A stretch of DNA of 18,520 nucleotides from Pseudomonadota bacterium (GTDB lineage: Bacteria > Cyanobacteriota > Vampirovibrionia > LMEP-6097). Location of the stretch: assembly GCA_009924885.1 (NCBI GenBank), contig RFQS01000012.1, positions 1-18,520 of the forward strand, written 5' to 3'. Positions within the stretch are counted from its first letter, which is position 1; every line of letters starts with the position of its first letter. Under the pieces are notes generated by a model. It had not been told where the DNA came from, made no database searches, and saw nothing but the letters and a program-made list of their open reading frames with translations. Below, piece after piece: positions 7,717 through 13,707 of the stretch. Position numbers and translations under genes: made by a program.

Positions 7717-8670
7717 ATGCAGCCATCTGAAAATTACATAAATAAAAAAACTTTTCTTCGCACGACTATTCTTTTCTCTTTTCTATCTTTATTAACAGCT
7801 TTAAATTTAGCCTCAGCTTTTGATATTAAGCAAGCTCCTACTGAGGTGAAGCCACAGGTTGCTCAGTCACAGGCTAAAGCAGCTGTGAGCGTTGAAGCGG
7901 CGGCACCACTATCTATGACTCTTAAAAAAACAGCTGTGCAGCAGGGACAGTATTTTGAGGTAGATATTACAGGTGCTGAGAAAAACCCTCTTGTGTGGTT
8001 TAATTCAGAGTCTTTTCTAGCTTTTAAAGTAGGAGATAAAGCTTATAAGGCTTTAGTTCCAGTCGAGAATTTAACTAAGCCAGGCGGCTATGTTATTCTT
8101 GCAAGGACTGGAGGCTGGGAAGAAAGAATTCCAGTCAAGGTTTTAGATAATCGTAAGCCTATACAGTATATTTATTTAGATCCAGATAAAAGCTCTTTAG
8201 AAGCGACTAACAAAGAGATTAATGAGATCAGCAGTGCTTTTAGATTAAAGACTGAAGAAAAATATGCACAGGGTAAATTTTCTTATCCTTCTACAGCAGT
8301 TAAATCAAGCCCATTTGGCGTGAAACGCTCTTATAATAAAGGTCCTGTAGATAGCTATCATAAAGGTTTAGACTTCGCTGGTAAAATGGGAAGCCCCGTC
8401 TTCGCTCCAGCTGATGGTAAAGTTGCTTTAACTGGTTTAGAGAAAGATGGTTTTCAAGTTCATGGTAATACCATTCTTATAGACCACGGTCATGCACTTA
8501 GTTCTATCTATCTTCATTTAAGCAAGATAGATGTGAAGAAAGGTGACATGGTAACTAAGGGGCAGAAGATTGGCGAGGTTGGTCATACTGGCATCTCTAC
8601 AGGCCCGCATTTGCACTGGGGGACTTATCTTTATGGGACTAGTGTGGATCCGGAGCTTTTTGTTAAATAA
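7717..8670 (+). CDS. Secreted M23 family peptidoglycan metallopeptidase
   Basis: A 317-aa exported LytM-type zinc endopeptidase that would cut peptide cross-links in the cell wall. Residues 13-35 form a signal sequence (hydrophobic core FLRTTILFSFLSLLTALNLA, ending ASA). Residues ~64-145 look like the M23 N-terminal beta domain seen in Gram-negative members. The catalytic domain covers ~195-317 with zinc ligands H215 and D219 (HKGLD) and H300, and catalytic histidines H267 (YLHLS) and H298 (HLH), so it should be active. The family also includes degenerate activators, but no ligand is missing here. It is monocistronic, with a terminator before it and two structured repeats after its stop. Confidence 0.93.
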   Translation: MQPSENYINKKTFLRTTILFSFLSLLTALNLASAFDIKQAPTEVKPQVAQSQAKAAVSVEAAAPLSMTLKKTAVQQGQYFEVDITGAEKNPLVWFNSESFLAFKVGDKAYKALVPVENLTKPGGYVILARTGGWEERIPVKVLDNRKPIQYIYLDPDKSSLEATNKEINEISSAFRLKTEEKYAQGKFSYPSTAVKSSPFGVKRSYNKGPVDSYHKGLDFAGKMGSPVFAPADGKVALTGLEKDGFQVHGNTILIDHGHALSSIYLHLSKIDVKKGDMVTKGQKIGEVGHTGISTGPHLHWGTYLYGTSVDPELFVK

Positions 8671-8687
8671 ATAGGGGGCGGAGGCTA

Positions 8688-8755
8688 TTAAATCATGTTT
8701 CGCTACACCCCAAGCCTATAGCTTGGGTCCCCAAGTTTCGCTCTTCATGATTTAA
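8688..8755 (+). repeat. Structured repeat family B, copy 1
   Basis: A perfect 10-bp outer stem TTAAATCATG (8688-8697) / CATGATTTAA (8746-8755) encloses a 48-nt loop. The loop has an inner stem CCCAAGC-CTATA-GCTTGGG (about 8709-8727) and single-stranded arms GTTTCGCTACACCCC and GGGTCCCCAAG. Read in the sense of the upstream gene, the arms match those of the repeat at 9955-10042 (GTTTCKCT..CRCCCC, GGGTCCCCA). The outer stems of the two copies are unrelated. Confidence 0.7.
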
Positions 8756-8878
8756 GGGACTGCTCGCAAACTTCAATTCCTGCGTTTTCGTCGTCCTCAT
8801 GATCCTCATGTACCTTCAGTACACTGCGGTCATTCGTCCTCCTCAGCCTTGAACTTGTACGTTTGCGAGCAGTCCCTT
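8754..8878 (+). repeat. Structured repeat family A, copy 1 (may also terminate transcription)
   Basis: A perfect 18-bp inverted repeat (8754-8771 / 8861-8878, beginning AAGGGACTGCTCGCAAAC) encloses an 89-nt core and runs into TTTTT (8877-8881), so it resembles an intrinsic terminator with an oversized loop. Core segments 8819-8854 (36 nt) and 8780-8812 (33 nt) are identical, in reverse complement, to 12094-12129 and 12217-12249. It overlaps the family B copy by 2 nt and sits between the M23 gene and the convergent brnA gene. It is clearly richer in GC than the nearby genes. Confidence 0.85.
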
Positions 8879-8899
8879 TTTGTGAGCAAATCGGAGCTT

Positions 8900-9136
8900 C
8901 TATCCAAAACTCTCGGCGTATTTGTCTAGTAAAGAGCGAATCATTAGCTGATAAGGTGTATCAAGCTTTTTGGCTTCATGTTTGAAAAAATCTACACTTT
9001 TTTTACTTAATGTGAGAGTTACTTTTACATTATCTTCTTTTAAAACTAAATCCTCTGGTCTTGGGAGGAAGTCCTTGATTACTTTTGCATTAATTATTTC
9101 GTTAGAATATTTAATTTTTTCTGTTTTCTTTTTCAT
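8900..9136 (-). CDS. brnA: BrnA-like antitoxin (ribbon-helix-helix)
   Basis: Antitoxin partner of BrnT. It is expected to bind DNA and repress its own operon, and to neutralise the toxin. The conserved order is KVIKDFLPRPEDLVLKED, then KVTLTLSKKSVDFFKHEAKK, then TPYQLMIRSLLDKYA, the pattern of BrnA/CopG-type antitoxins. I start it at ATG 9136 (MKKKTEKIKYS, 78 aa), which has the Shine-Dalgarno AGGAAAGG about 11 nt upstream, rather than at an in-frame ATG at 9172 that only duplicates brnT coding sequence. With this start it overlaps the 3' end of brnT by 26 bp, the usual toxin-first order for this family. It ends about 20 bp from the family A repeat. Confidence 0.88.
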   Translation of the reverse strand: MKKKTEKIKYSNEIINAKVIKDFLPRPEDLVLKEDNVKVTLTLSKKSVDFFKHEAKKLDTPYQLMIRSLLDKYAESFG

Positions 9137-9392
9137 AAATTTTTTTGCCTTTCCTCCAAAATCCAGCACCAATTATACGAATGGAGTTATCTCTAATAGT
9201 GAATCTAACGGTTAATATTCCATGATCTACTTTACCAAAACAAAAATATCTTTTTTCATTTTCGTTACTATGACTAATATCTTCAGCTATTACACGATTG
9301 ACATCCAAAAACGCTCTCTGTGATTCACAAAAAGAAATGTTGTGGCTTATTTGATTTGCCTTATCTTTTAAATCATCCCATTCAAATTGCAT
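9111..9392 (-). CDS. brnT: BrnT-like toxin
   Basis: A 93-aa type II toxin with a RelE-like fold, an endoribonuclease that stops translation when free of BrnA. Family landmarks are the N-terminal MQFEWDDLKDKANQISHNISF, the central HSNENEKRYFCFGKVDHGILTVRF (in part), and C-terminal IRIIGAGFWRKGKKIYEKEN. The last matches the variant lacking the SARRA string of other BrnT proteins, so the active-site arginine arrangement may differ. Length is normal and the frame intact. It is cotranscribed with brnA downstream. The promoter has a perfect TATAAT ending 8 nt before ATG 9392. BrnA binding to this promoter would give autoregulation. Confidence 0.88.
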   Translation of the reverse strand: MQFEWDDLKDKANQISHNISFCESQRAFLDVNRVIAEDISHSNENEKRYFCFGKVDHGILTVRFTIRDNSIRIIGAGFWRKGKKIYEKENRKN

Positions 9393-9399
9393 TTAATAA

Positions 9400-9429
9400 A
9401 TTATATTGAATGCAAGATAAGCCATGCAA
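9400..9429 (-). promoter_or_regulatory. brnTA promoter
   Basis: On the minus strand TTGCAT (9424-9429), an 18-nt spacer and a perfect TATAAT (9400-9405). The predicted transcription start is 9392-9394, at the brnT ATG (9392), with no room for a Shine-Dalgarno site. Confidence 0.65.
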
Positions 9430-9496
9430 ATATATGGTTATTTTACCATCTATTTAAACTGAATTATCTAGGAAGGAAAAGATTATTTTAGCTATA

Positions 9497-9847
9497 CTAA
9501 CTCGTCGTTGGGTAAACGGTTTTTCCTGTTCTCTTGGTCTCTCTAATAAAGTCTGGATCTATAAAATCTTCTGAATAGTAAGTTTGCGACGGAAAAGCTA
9601 AAAGTTGTAGGTAAGGTTCAAAAAGTTTAACTTGTTTCTTGATTCTTAAAGCGTTCGAGCAGACCGATTTATTAATTTCAAGGTCTGGAGAAATAACTGC
9701 TATATCAACGTCGCTGAGCTCATTCTCTGTTCCTTTAGCGTAAGAACCAAAAAGAATAATTTCATCAACATTAAAACCCTCAGTTACAGAGGAGATGACT
9801 TTATCAATTAGTTCTTTTAACTCTAGTTCAGTTTTTTTTCTAATCAC
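9497..9847 (-). CDS. Small nucleotidyltransferase-domain protein (MNT type)
   Basis: A 116-aa protein of the minimal nucleotidyltransferase superfamily (polymerase beta fold). It has the signature GSYAKG at residues 34-39 followed by SDVDIAVI with metal-binding D46 and D48. The C-terminal part (FIDPDFIRETKRTGKTVYP) is as in DNA polymerase beta-like stand-alone domains. Many such proteins are antitoxins that AMPylate a HEPN ribonuclease, but no HEPN gene is adjacent. Where a third acidic residue is expected the sequence reads LQLLAF, so activity is uncertain. The start is GTG 9847, placed 7 nt after an extended -10. Confidence 0.85.
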   Translation of the reverse strand: MIRKKTELELKELIDKVISSVTEGFNVDEIILFGSYAKGTENELSDVDIAVISPDLEINKSVCSNALRIKKQVKLFEPYLQLLAFPSQTYYSEDFIDPDFIRETKRTGKTVYPTTS

Positions 9848-9853
9848 CTAAAA

Positions 9854-9862
9854 ATTCTACCA
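9854..9862 (-). promoter_or_regulatory. Extended -10 promoter of the nucleotidyltransferase gene
   Basis: Minus-strand TG-G-TAGAAT (9862-9854) has one mismatch to TATAAT and ends 7 nt before the GTG start at 9847. No Shine-Dalgarno site is present, so the predicted mRNA begins at the start codon. Confidence 0.45.
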
Positions 9863-9954
9863 CCCAAGCCAGTCTTAATCAGCAATACCCCCCTCTGATC
9901 ATCCATGCACACACTCAGAGATATCACATCCTCCTCTTTCTCCCCCGAACGGAC

Positions 9955-10042
9955 GCAGGGTAGTTTATGTACCTTGGAGAACGAGCATGGGGACCCGCAC
10001 GCAGTGTGGGGCGAGAGAAACAAGGTACATAAACTACCCTGC
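9955..10042 (-). repeat. Structured repeat family B, copy 2, at the rodA stop codon
   Basis: A perfect 22-bp inverted repeat (9955-9976 / 10021-10042; core GGGTAGTTTATGTACC) encloses a 44-nt loop. Read in the rodA sense, the loop contains GTTTCTCTCGCCCC, a small stem CAC-TGC-GTG region, and GGGTCCCCA, matching the arms of the copy at 8688-8755. The first stem base is the G of the rodA TAG stop. There is no T run after the stem, so it is not a standard terminator. Confidence 0.8.
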
Positions 10043-11295
10043 TAAACCCCTTTTTGGTTTTCCGAATAAACCTTAGCCACCAGCGACATAAGGAAAGTAT
10101 TCACCAGAAGTGAAGTTCCACCGTAACTAAGGAAAGGCAGTGGTACACCTGTAATTGGCATAAGGCTTAAATTCATACCGATGTTCACGAAGATATGAAA
10201 AATAAACATCGAAAAAATGCCGATAGCTAACAGTGAGTGAAATTTATTATCGGAATTTCGGGCTCTCATAATAATCTGAATACAGAGTAGAGCATAAAGA
10301 AAAATTACACAGCCAGTGCCAATAAAACCAAGTTCTTCACCAACTAGTGAGAAAATGAAATCGGTATGCTGTTCTGGCACGAAACTGCCTTGAGATAAAT
10401 CTCCAGATCTAAGTCCAGTACCGATAAATCCACCATTACCAATGGCATAAAGGCTTTGGATGATATGGTAGCCTGCGCCAAGCGGGTCTGAGTAAGGGTC
10501 AAGGAATATGGTTAATCTTTTCTGTTGATAATCCTTTAACAGTCCCCAGATCGATGGTCTGTATAAAATCGCCAGAAATTCAACAAAGAGTAACATCATG
10601 GTTACTAGAGTCTTAGAGGGTGATGACCAGACTTTATAGTGGAAAATTATTAAGACGGTAAAAAATATCAGAAAAATTAAAGCTGGAACTGTTACGACTA
10701 GATCGATATAGGTATTATGATAATCAATAATTTTATAGCCGAGTGATGAACATATGGCACATATGATGGGCGAGCAAATAGTCAAAAGCTGAATTAATTT
10801 AGCTCCAGCCCAAAAAAGCATACCAAAAGTTATAGCTATGTAAACGAGTGTAGTACCAAGATCTGGTTGAATTAATACTAATAATGAAGGTAAGGCAATA
10901 TAAGCAAAAACTTTCACTATATCAAAATAAGTACGAATTTCTTTCTGTGAAAGGATTTTTGCCAAGAAAATAATGAGACAGATTTTTGCAAGTTCACTTG
11001 GTTGAACACTAACTGGGCCTATCATTAACCATCTCTGTGAGCCGAGTTGAGTAGTTCCAAAGAATTTAAGTATGATTAAAAGAGCTATGTTAAGCCAATA
11101 GATTAGATTTGCACTGCGTTTATAAAATTCAAGGGAGCAAAAATTATAAGTAAAATAAACGACGATTAAACTAATCGGAATATAGATTAACTGTTTTAAG
11201 AAAAATTTACCCCCAGCCGAACTAGAAAGAGCAGTTAAGCCAAATACAAGGATTAGGCTGATGTTTATAATTAATAGTCTATCAAGGAGTCTCAA
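10042..11295 (-). CDS. rodA: RodA (SEDS-family peptidoglycan glycosyltransferase)
   Basis: A 417-aa polytopic membrane protein that polymerises lipid II during cell elongation with a class B penicillin-binding protein. SEDS landmarks are QPSELAKICLIIFLAKILS, QPDLGTTLVYIAITFGMLFWAG (in part), the large extracellular loop with YHIIQSLYAIGNGGFIGTGL, SFVPEQHTDFIFSLVGEELG with the catalytic-loop aspartate, and the C-terminal MPITGVPLPFLSYGGTSLL. The VPLPF-SYGG form favours RodA over FtsW. About ten membrane segments are expected. The start is TTG 11295 with no Shine-Dalgarno site. It is divergent from the methyltransferase. No mre genes or PBP2 are adjacent. Confidence 0.92.
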   Translation of the reverse strand: MRLLDRLLIINISLILVFGLTALSSSAGGKFFLKQLIYIPISLIVVYFTYNFCSLEFYKRSANLIYWLNIALLIILKFFGTTQLGSQRWLMIGPVSVQPSELAKICLIIFLAKILSQKEIRTYFDIVKVFAYIALPSLLVLIQPDLGTTLVYIAITFGMLFWAGAKLIQLLTICSPIICAICSSLGYKIIDYHNTYIDLVVTVPALIFLIFFTVLIIFHYKVWSSPSKTLVTMMLLFVEFLAILYRPSIWGLLKDYQQKRLTIFLDPYSDPLGAGYHIIQSLYAIGNGGFIGTGLRSGDLSQGSFVPEQHTDFIFSLVGEELGFIGTGCVIFLYALLCIQIIMRARNSDNKFHSLLAIGIFSMFIFHIFVNIGMNLSLMPITGVPLPFLSYGGTSLLVNTFLMSLVAKVYSENQKGV

Positions 11296-11302
11296 GGTCT
11301 AA

Positions 11303-11308
11303 TTATTA
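11303..11308 (-). promoter_or_regulatory. Possible -10 of rodA
   Basis: Minus-strand TAATAA (11308-11303) ends 8 nt before the TTG start at 11295. It overlaps the -35 of the divergent methyltransferase promoter, so the two polymerases would compete for the site. The match is AT-rich and moderate. Confidence 0.35.
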
Positions 11309-11333
11309 CAATCTAGCATTATTCAGATATAGT
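11305..11333 (+). promoter_or_regulatory. Predicted promoter of the methyltransferase gene
   Basis: ATTACA (11305-11310), a 17-nt spacer and TATAGT (11328-11333). The -10 ends 7 nt before ATG 11340, placing the transcription start on the start codon. No Shine-Dalgarno site is seen. Confidence 0.5.
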
Positions 11334-11339
11334 TCCATT

Positions 11340-12059
11340 ATGCTTCAAGTTAATTTAGAAAATTATAAAATGAACCTCGAATTTTGGGAGGCTGCATGGC
11401 AAAGGGTCACTAAAGCTGTACACACTCCGCCTAATCTTGAGTATATAAAAAATATAATTCCAGATTTAAAAAAATATCCGATAACCAAAATTCTTGATTT
11501 AGCCTGTGGCTCGGGCTGGTTATCTTTTATGTTAGCGGAGGCTGGTTTTAAAGTGCGTGGTGTGGATACTTCAGAGGCGGCGATTAAGCTTGCGAAGAAG
11601 GGAAATGCAGTGAATGTAGATGAGGACGACGAAAACGCCGAAATTGAAGTTGTGGAGCAGTGCCTAGATGTGGAATTTTATTGTGCAGATATACTGGATA
11701 TGGATTTAACAGAGAAAGATTTTGATTGTGTAATCATGAACGCTTGCCTTGAGCATTTTGATTTAGCTAGTGCCGCTCAATTATTAGCTAATTTAAAAAA
11801 GCATTTAAAGCCTAAAGCATATATTTATGGTGTTTTTGATATGGTGGCGACTAGTAATAAGGGTGAGTTTATATGCTTCGATGATGGTACGCGTCAATAT
11901 TTAGATCCTATGCGAAAAGGTATGTATCTCAGGAACTATTCAGATGAGGACTTAGCAAAATTATTTAGAGAAGCAGGTTTTCAGCAGCTTAGTTATACGA
12001 CAGTGGATAATGGCAGTCGAGTAGTAGTAGTGGAGAGGCTGCTGCACAGCGTGCAGTAA
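11340..12059 (+). CDS. Class I SAM-dependent methyltransferase carrying a repeat-derived insert
   Basis: A 239-aa cytoplasmic methyltransferase; the substrate is not known. The SAM-binding motif I is ILDLACGSGWL (residues 51-61), the acidic ribose-binding residue is D76 in GVDTSEAAI, a motif II-like aspartate lies in YCADILDMDL, and FDCVIMNACLEHF forms the motif IV region. Between the helix after D76 and the strand VEFYCADI there is an acidic stretch, residues 92-106 (DEDDENAEIEV), about a dozen residues longer than I expect. Its DNA (11620-11666) matches the core of the family A repeat. The gene is divergent from rodA and ends 12 bp before a complete family A repeat. Confidence 0.85.
   Translation: MLQVNLENYKMNLEFWEAAWQRVTKAVHTPPNLEYIKNIIPDLKKYPITKILDLACGSGWLSFMLAEAGFKVRGVDTSEAAIKLAKKGNAVNVDEDDENAEIEVVEQCLDVEFYCADILDMDLTEKDFDCVIMNACLEHFDLASAAQLLANLKKHLKPKAYIYGVFDMVATSNKGEFICFDDGTRQYLDPMRKGMYLRNYSDEDLAKLFREAGFQQLSYTTVDNGSRVVVVERLLHSVQ
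11620..11666 (+). repeat. Family A repeat fragment inside the methyltransferase gene
   Basis: ATGAGGACGACGAAAACGC (11620-11638) is identical to 12229-12247 and to the reverse complement of part of 8754-8878. Extending to 11666 gives about 40 of 47 matches to the latter by eye, including its stem sequence GAGCAGT. It reads through in frame as residues 94-109. The preceding bases (GAAATGCAGTG near 11602-11612) may be a shrunken form of the other repeat arm (GAATGACCGCAGTG). Confidence 0.7.
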
Positions 12060-12070
12060 CGCCGAAAATC

Positions 12071-12274
12071 GGGGCGTGTAGCCGAGCGAACGAGTTCAAG
12101 GCTGAGGAGGACGAATGACCGCAGTGTACGGGTAATTTCTAGCGATGCCGAGAATGCGAGCCATGTAGATGGCTCATATTCGAGCAAGCAGAAATACAAG
12201 CTTGATTTATCAAGCTTACATGAGGATCATGAGGACGACGAAAACGCAGAAATAGGAGTTCGGTTACACGCCCC
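12071..12274 (+). repeat. Structured repeat family A, copy 2, with nested hairpins
   Basis: The outer stem is GGGGCGTGTAGCCGA (12071-12085) pairing with TCGGTTACACGCCCC (12260-12274), 14 of 15 bp plus one G-U in RNA, unrelated to the stem of copy 1. Arms 12094-12129 and 12217-12249 are identical to copy 1. Where copy 1 has an 8-nt loop, this copy holds ~87 nt with further hairpins. It fills the gap between two convergent genes, starting 11 nt after the methyltransferase stop and ending on the G of the TAG stop of the minus-strand gene. Confidence 0.85.
12135..12195. repeat. Nested stem-loop inside repeat copy 2
   Basis: ATTTCTAGC (12135-12143) pairs with GCAGAAAT (12188-12195) around one bulged base. 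Inside is GAGCCAT-GTAG-ATGGCTC (12158-12175), a perfect 7-bp hairpin with flanking GAAT/ATTC able to extend it. Next to it lies a separate 8-bp hairpin AAGCTTGA-TTTA-TCAAGCTT (12198-12217). It looks like a third element inserted into the apical loop of the family A repeat. Confidence 0.6.
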
Positions 12275-13647
12275 TAGAGTTGGTCTGAGGCTAGCCAAGC
12301 TACTATAGTCCCCTTAAGCTCTTGCTCCTGATTAAATATTTCTTGGCTTAGCTTTCTGTCACTAGCTTTAGCCATGGCTTGAACTGGTCTTAGATCATAG
12401 ACATAGCGATCATTATCGCGAGAACAGTTGTGGATATACTGGCTTAAGTAAAAATTACAGGTTTTAACTGCGACTGCATCATCACTAGAAAGTCCAAACC
12501 CTCTGCACAAAAGAGGTCTAGCGTGATAAATAGAACACCTACCTTCGACAAGGAAAGGGCAGGAGTATTTATAATTGAAAGGGTTTTCTAATCCTTTCTC
12601 TTTATTTTCAGGAATTGTTGTGTCTAGGATAGGCATTGACTCACCAAAGAGTTTTTTATGTTCTTCCTGAATAGCTTTCGCTTTTTCTATAACTTCAGTC
12701 ATCGGATAGTTATTCTCTTTAATCCAGTTAAGCATGAATTTATACTCAGTAAGACTCATATGTGGTGAGGTGTAGTTACAGCAATCTTCACATTTATGAT
12801 AACCACAAGTATCTTTATAAATGCCTGTATATTCAATTACCTTATCCTGTGCTTCGTCACAGTCATTTAAAATTTCATTCCAGTTTTCTAGAACTAGTTT
12901 AGATGGAAAAGTTCTTGCATTCTTGACTGTGCGAATTTCTGGAGGCAGTGTGGTAACTATGTCTGCGGGCATAGCTTTTCTATATTCGAGCAGGTATTGT
13001 TCTGCAAGAGCTTCATTTTTCTTCTTCCTATAGAAAAAAGCGAGTAGCCTTATCTTTTCAGCGTTTTGTCTTTCTTCAATATTCTCTATGCCTTCGCAAA
13101 AATCTATAAATTTAAAATTTAGTAATTCCTGTTCAGTGAGATCAAAGCTCTCTTCAATATTTTCTTTTAATATATATTCAGCATAGTAGAAAACTATGTC
13201 TGGGATTAGCTCTTTTAGTGAAAATAGGTTTAGAGATTCTAATTTACTCTGTGTTTTTTCAGAAAAACGTATATTCTTCAGTAAGCTAAAAATGCTTGTG
13301 ACTGCTTTGGCCATGCCCTGAGAGAGGCGTTTCTTAGTAAAATTATTTGCAGATTTAGAGAAGAAATGATTCTCTGTAAGTGGTTTATCTGATAAAAGTA
13401 ATACGAAAGACTGCAAAGCTTTAATTTCTTTTTCTGCAAGTAAATCTGGTCTTTCTTGAATTCTTAATTCAAATTCTTCAAATTTTTCAAAAGCAAGTAA
13501 TTGTAAAAAACTTCTGAACGCTGAAGAATACTGATGCCTGTATCTTTTATCTTCCTCAATACAGATCTGGTAGTAGTCTTTAAACTTATTTCTATCGAAA
13601 CTCTGGCATCCAGAAATTTCTGCTTTGATGAGATCTAGTGATTCCAT
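12274..13647 (-). CDS. YkgJ-like CxxxCxxC metal-chelating domain protein
   Basis: A 457-aa protein whose C-terminal half (~275-405) carries the zinc/iron-chelating cysteine cluster of the YkgJ family. The cysteines are C281, C286, C289 and C290 (CGYHKCEDCC), C363 and C371 (CPFLVEGRCSIYHARP), C381 (LLCRGFG) and C397. The exact biochemical role of this family is not established; a bound Fe-S or zinc site is expected. The first ~230 residues are helical, without signal or membrane segments, and may be a repeat-like scaffold; I do not recognise them. It is transcribed alone, divergent from the Zn-ribbon/secretin operon. Its stop codon touches the stem of the family A repeat. Confidence 0.82.
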   Translation of the reverse strand: MESLDLIKAEISGCQSFDRNKFKDYYQICIEEDKRYRHQYSSAFRSFLQLLAFEKFEEFELRIQERPDLLAEKEIKALQSFVLLLSDKPLTENHFFSKSANNFTKKRLSQGMAKAVTSIFSLLKNIRFSEKTQSKLESLNLFSLKELIPDIVFYYAEYILKENIEESFDLTEQELLNFKFIDFCEGIENIEERQNAEKIRLLAFFYRKKKNEALAEQYLLEYRKAMPADIVTTLPPEIRTVKNARTFPSKLVLENWNEILNDCDEAQDKVIEYTGIYKDTCGYHKCEDCCNYTSPHMSLTEYKFMLNWIKENNYPMTEVIEKAKAIQEEHKKLFGESMPILDTTIPENKEKGLENPFNYKYSCPFLVEGRCSIYHARPLLCRGFGLSSDDAVAVKTCNFYLSQYIHNCSRDNDRYVYDLRPVQAMAKASDRKLSQEIFNQEQELKGTIVAWLASDQL

Positions 13648-13652
13648 ATAAT

Positions 13653-13658
13653 ATATTA
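13653..13658 (-). promoter_or_regulatory. Possible -10 of the YkgJ-like gene
   Basis: Minus-strand TAATAT (13658-13653) ends 6 nt before ATG 13647. GAGGA (13660-13664) lies 12-13 nt before the ATG and could instead be a distant Shine-Dalgarno if transcription starts further upstream. A small palindrome TGGCC-ATTG-GGCCA (about 13672-13685) lies midway between the divergent genes. Confidence 0.3.
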
Positions 13659-13670
13659 TTCCTCATAAGC

Positions 13671-13699
13671 TTGGCCATTGGGCCATTTACTTGTAATAT
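13671..13699 (+). promoter_or_regulatory. Predicted promoter of the Zn-ribbon/secretin operon
   Basis: TTGGCC (13671-13676), a 17-nt spacer and TAATAT (13694-13699). The -10 ends 9 nt before ATG 13708, so the transcript should start at or within 2 nt of the ATG. No Shine-Dalgarno site is present. Confidence 0.5.
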
Positions 13700-13707
13700 A
13701 GAATCAT

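Noticed and set aside
8688..8878. CRISPR-like or tRNA-like structure
   Set aside because: There is no regularly spaced direct repeat array and no cloverleaf or CCA end; the structure is nested inverted repeats.
9137..9172. Longer brnA start at ATG 9172
   Set aside because: The extra residues lie in brnT coding sequence and do not resemble BrnA. ATG 9136 has a Shine-Dalgarno site and the expected N-terminus.
8970..9215. Plus-strand open frame opposite brnTA
   Set aside because: It lies antisense to two well-supported genes and has no family features.
9893..9920. Six-bp inverted repeat CTCTGA/TCAGAG between the nucleotidyltransferase and the repeat
   Set aside because: Too short, with no T run, to call a terminator or operator.
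11993..12199. Minus-strand open frame across the methyltransferase end and repeat
   Set aside because: It runs through structured repeat sequence and has no start signals or recognisable protein character; it is a by-product of the GC-richer repeat.
8688..12274. Insertion sequence or MITE with ordinary terminal inverted repeats
   Set aside because: The terminal repeats differ completely between copies and I see no transposase or consistent target duplication, so standard IS/MITE labels do not fit.
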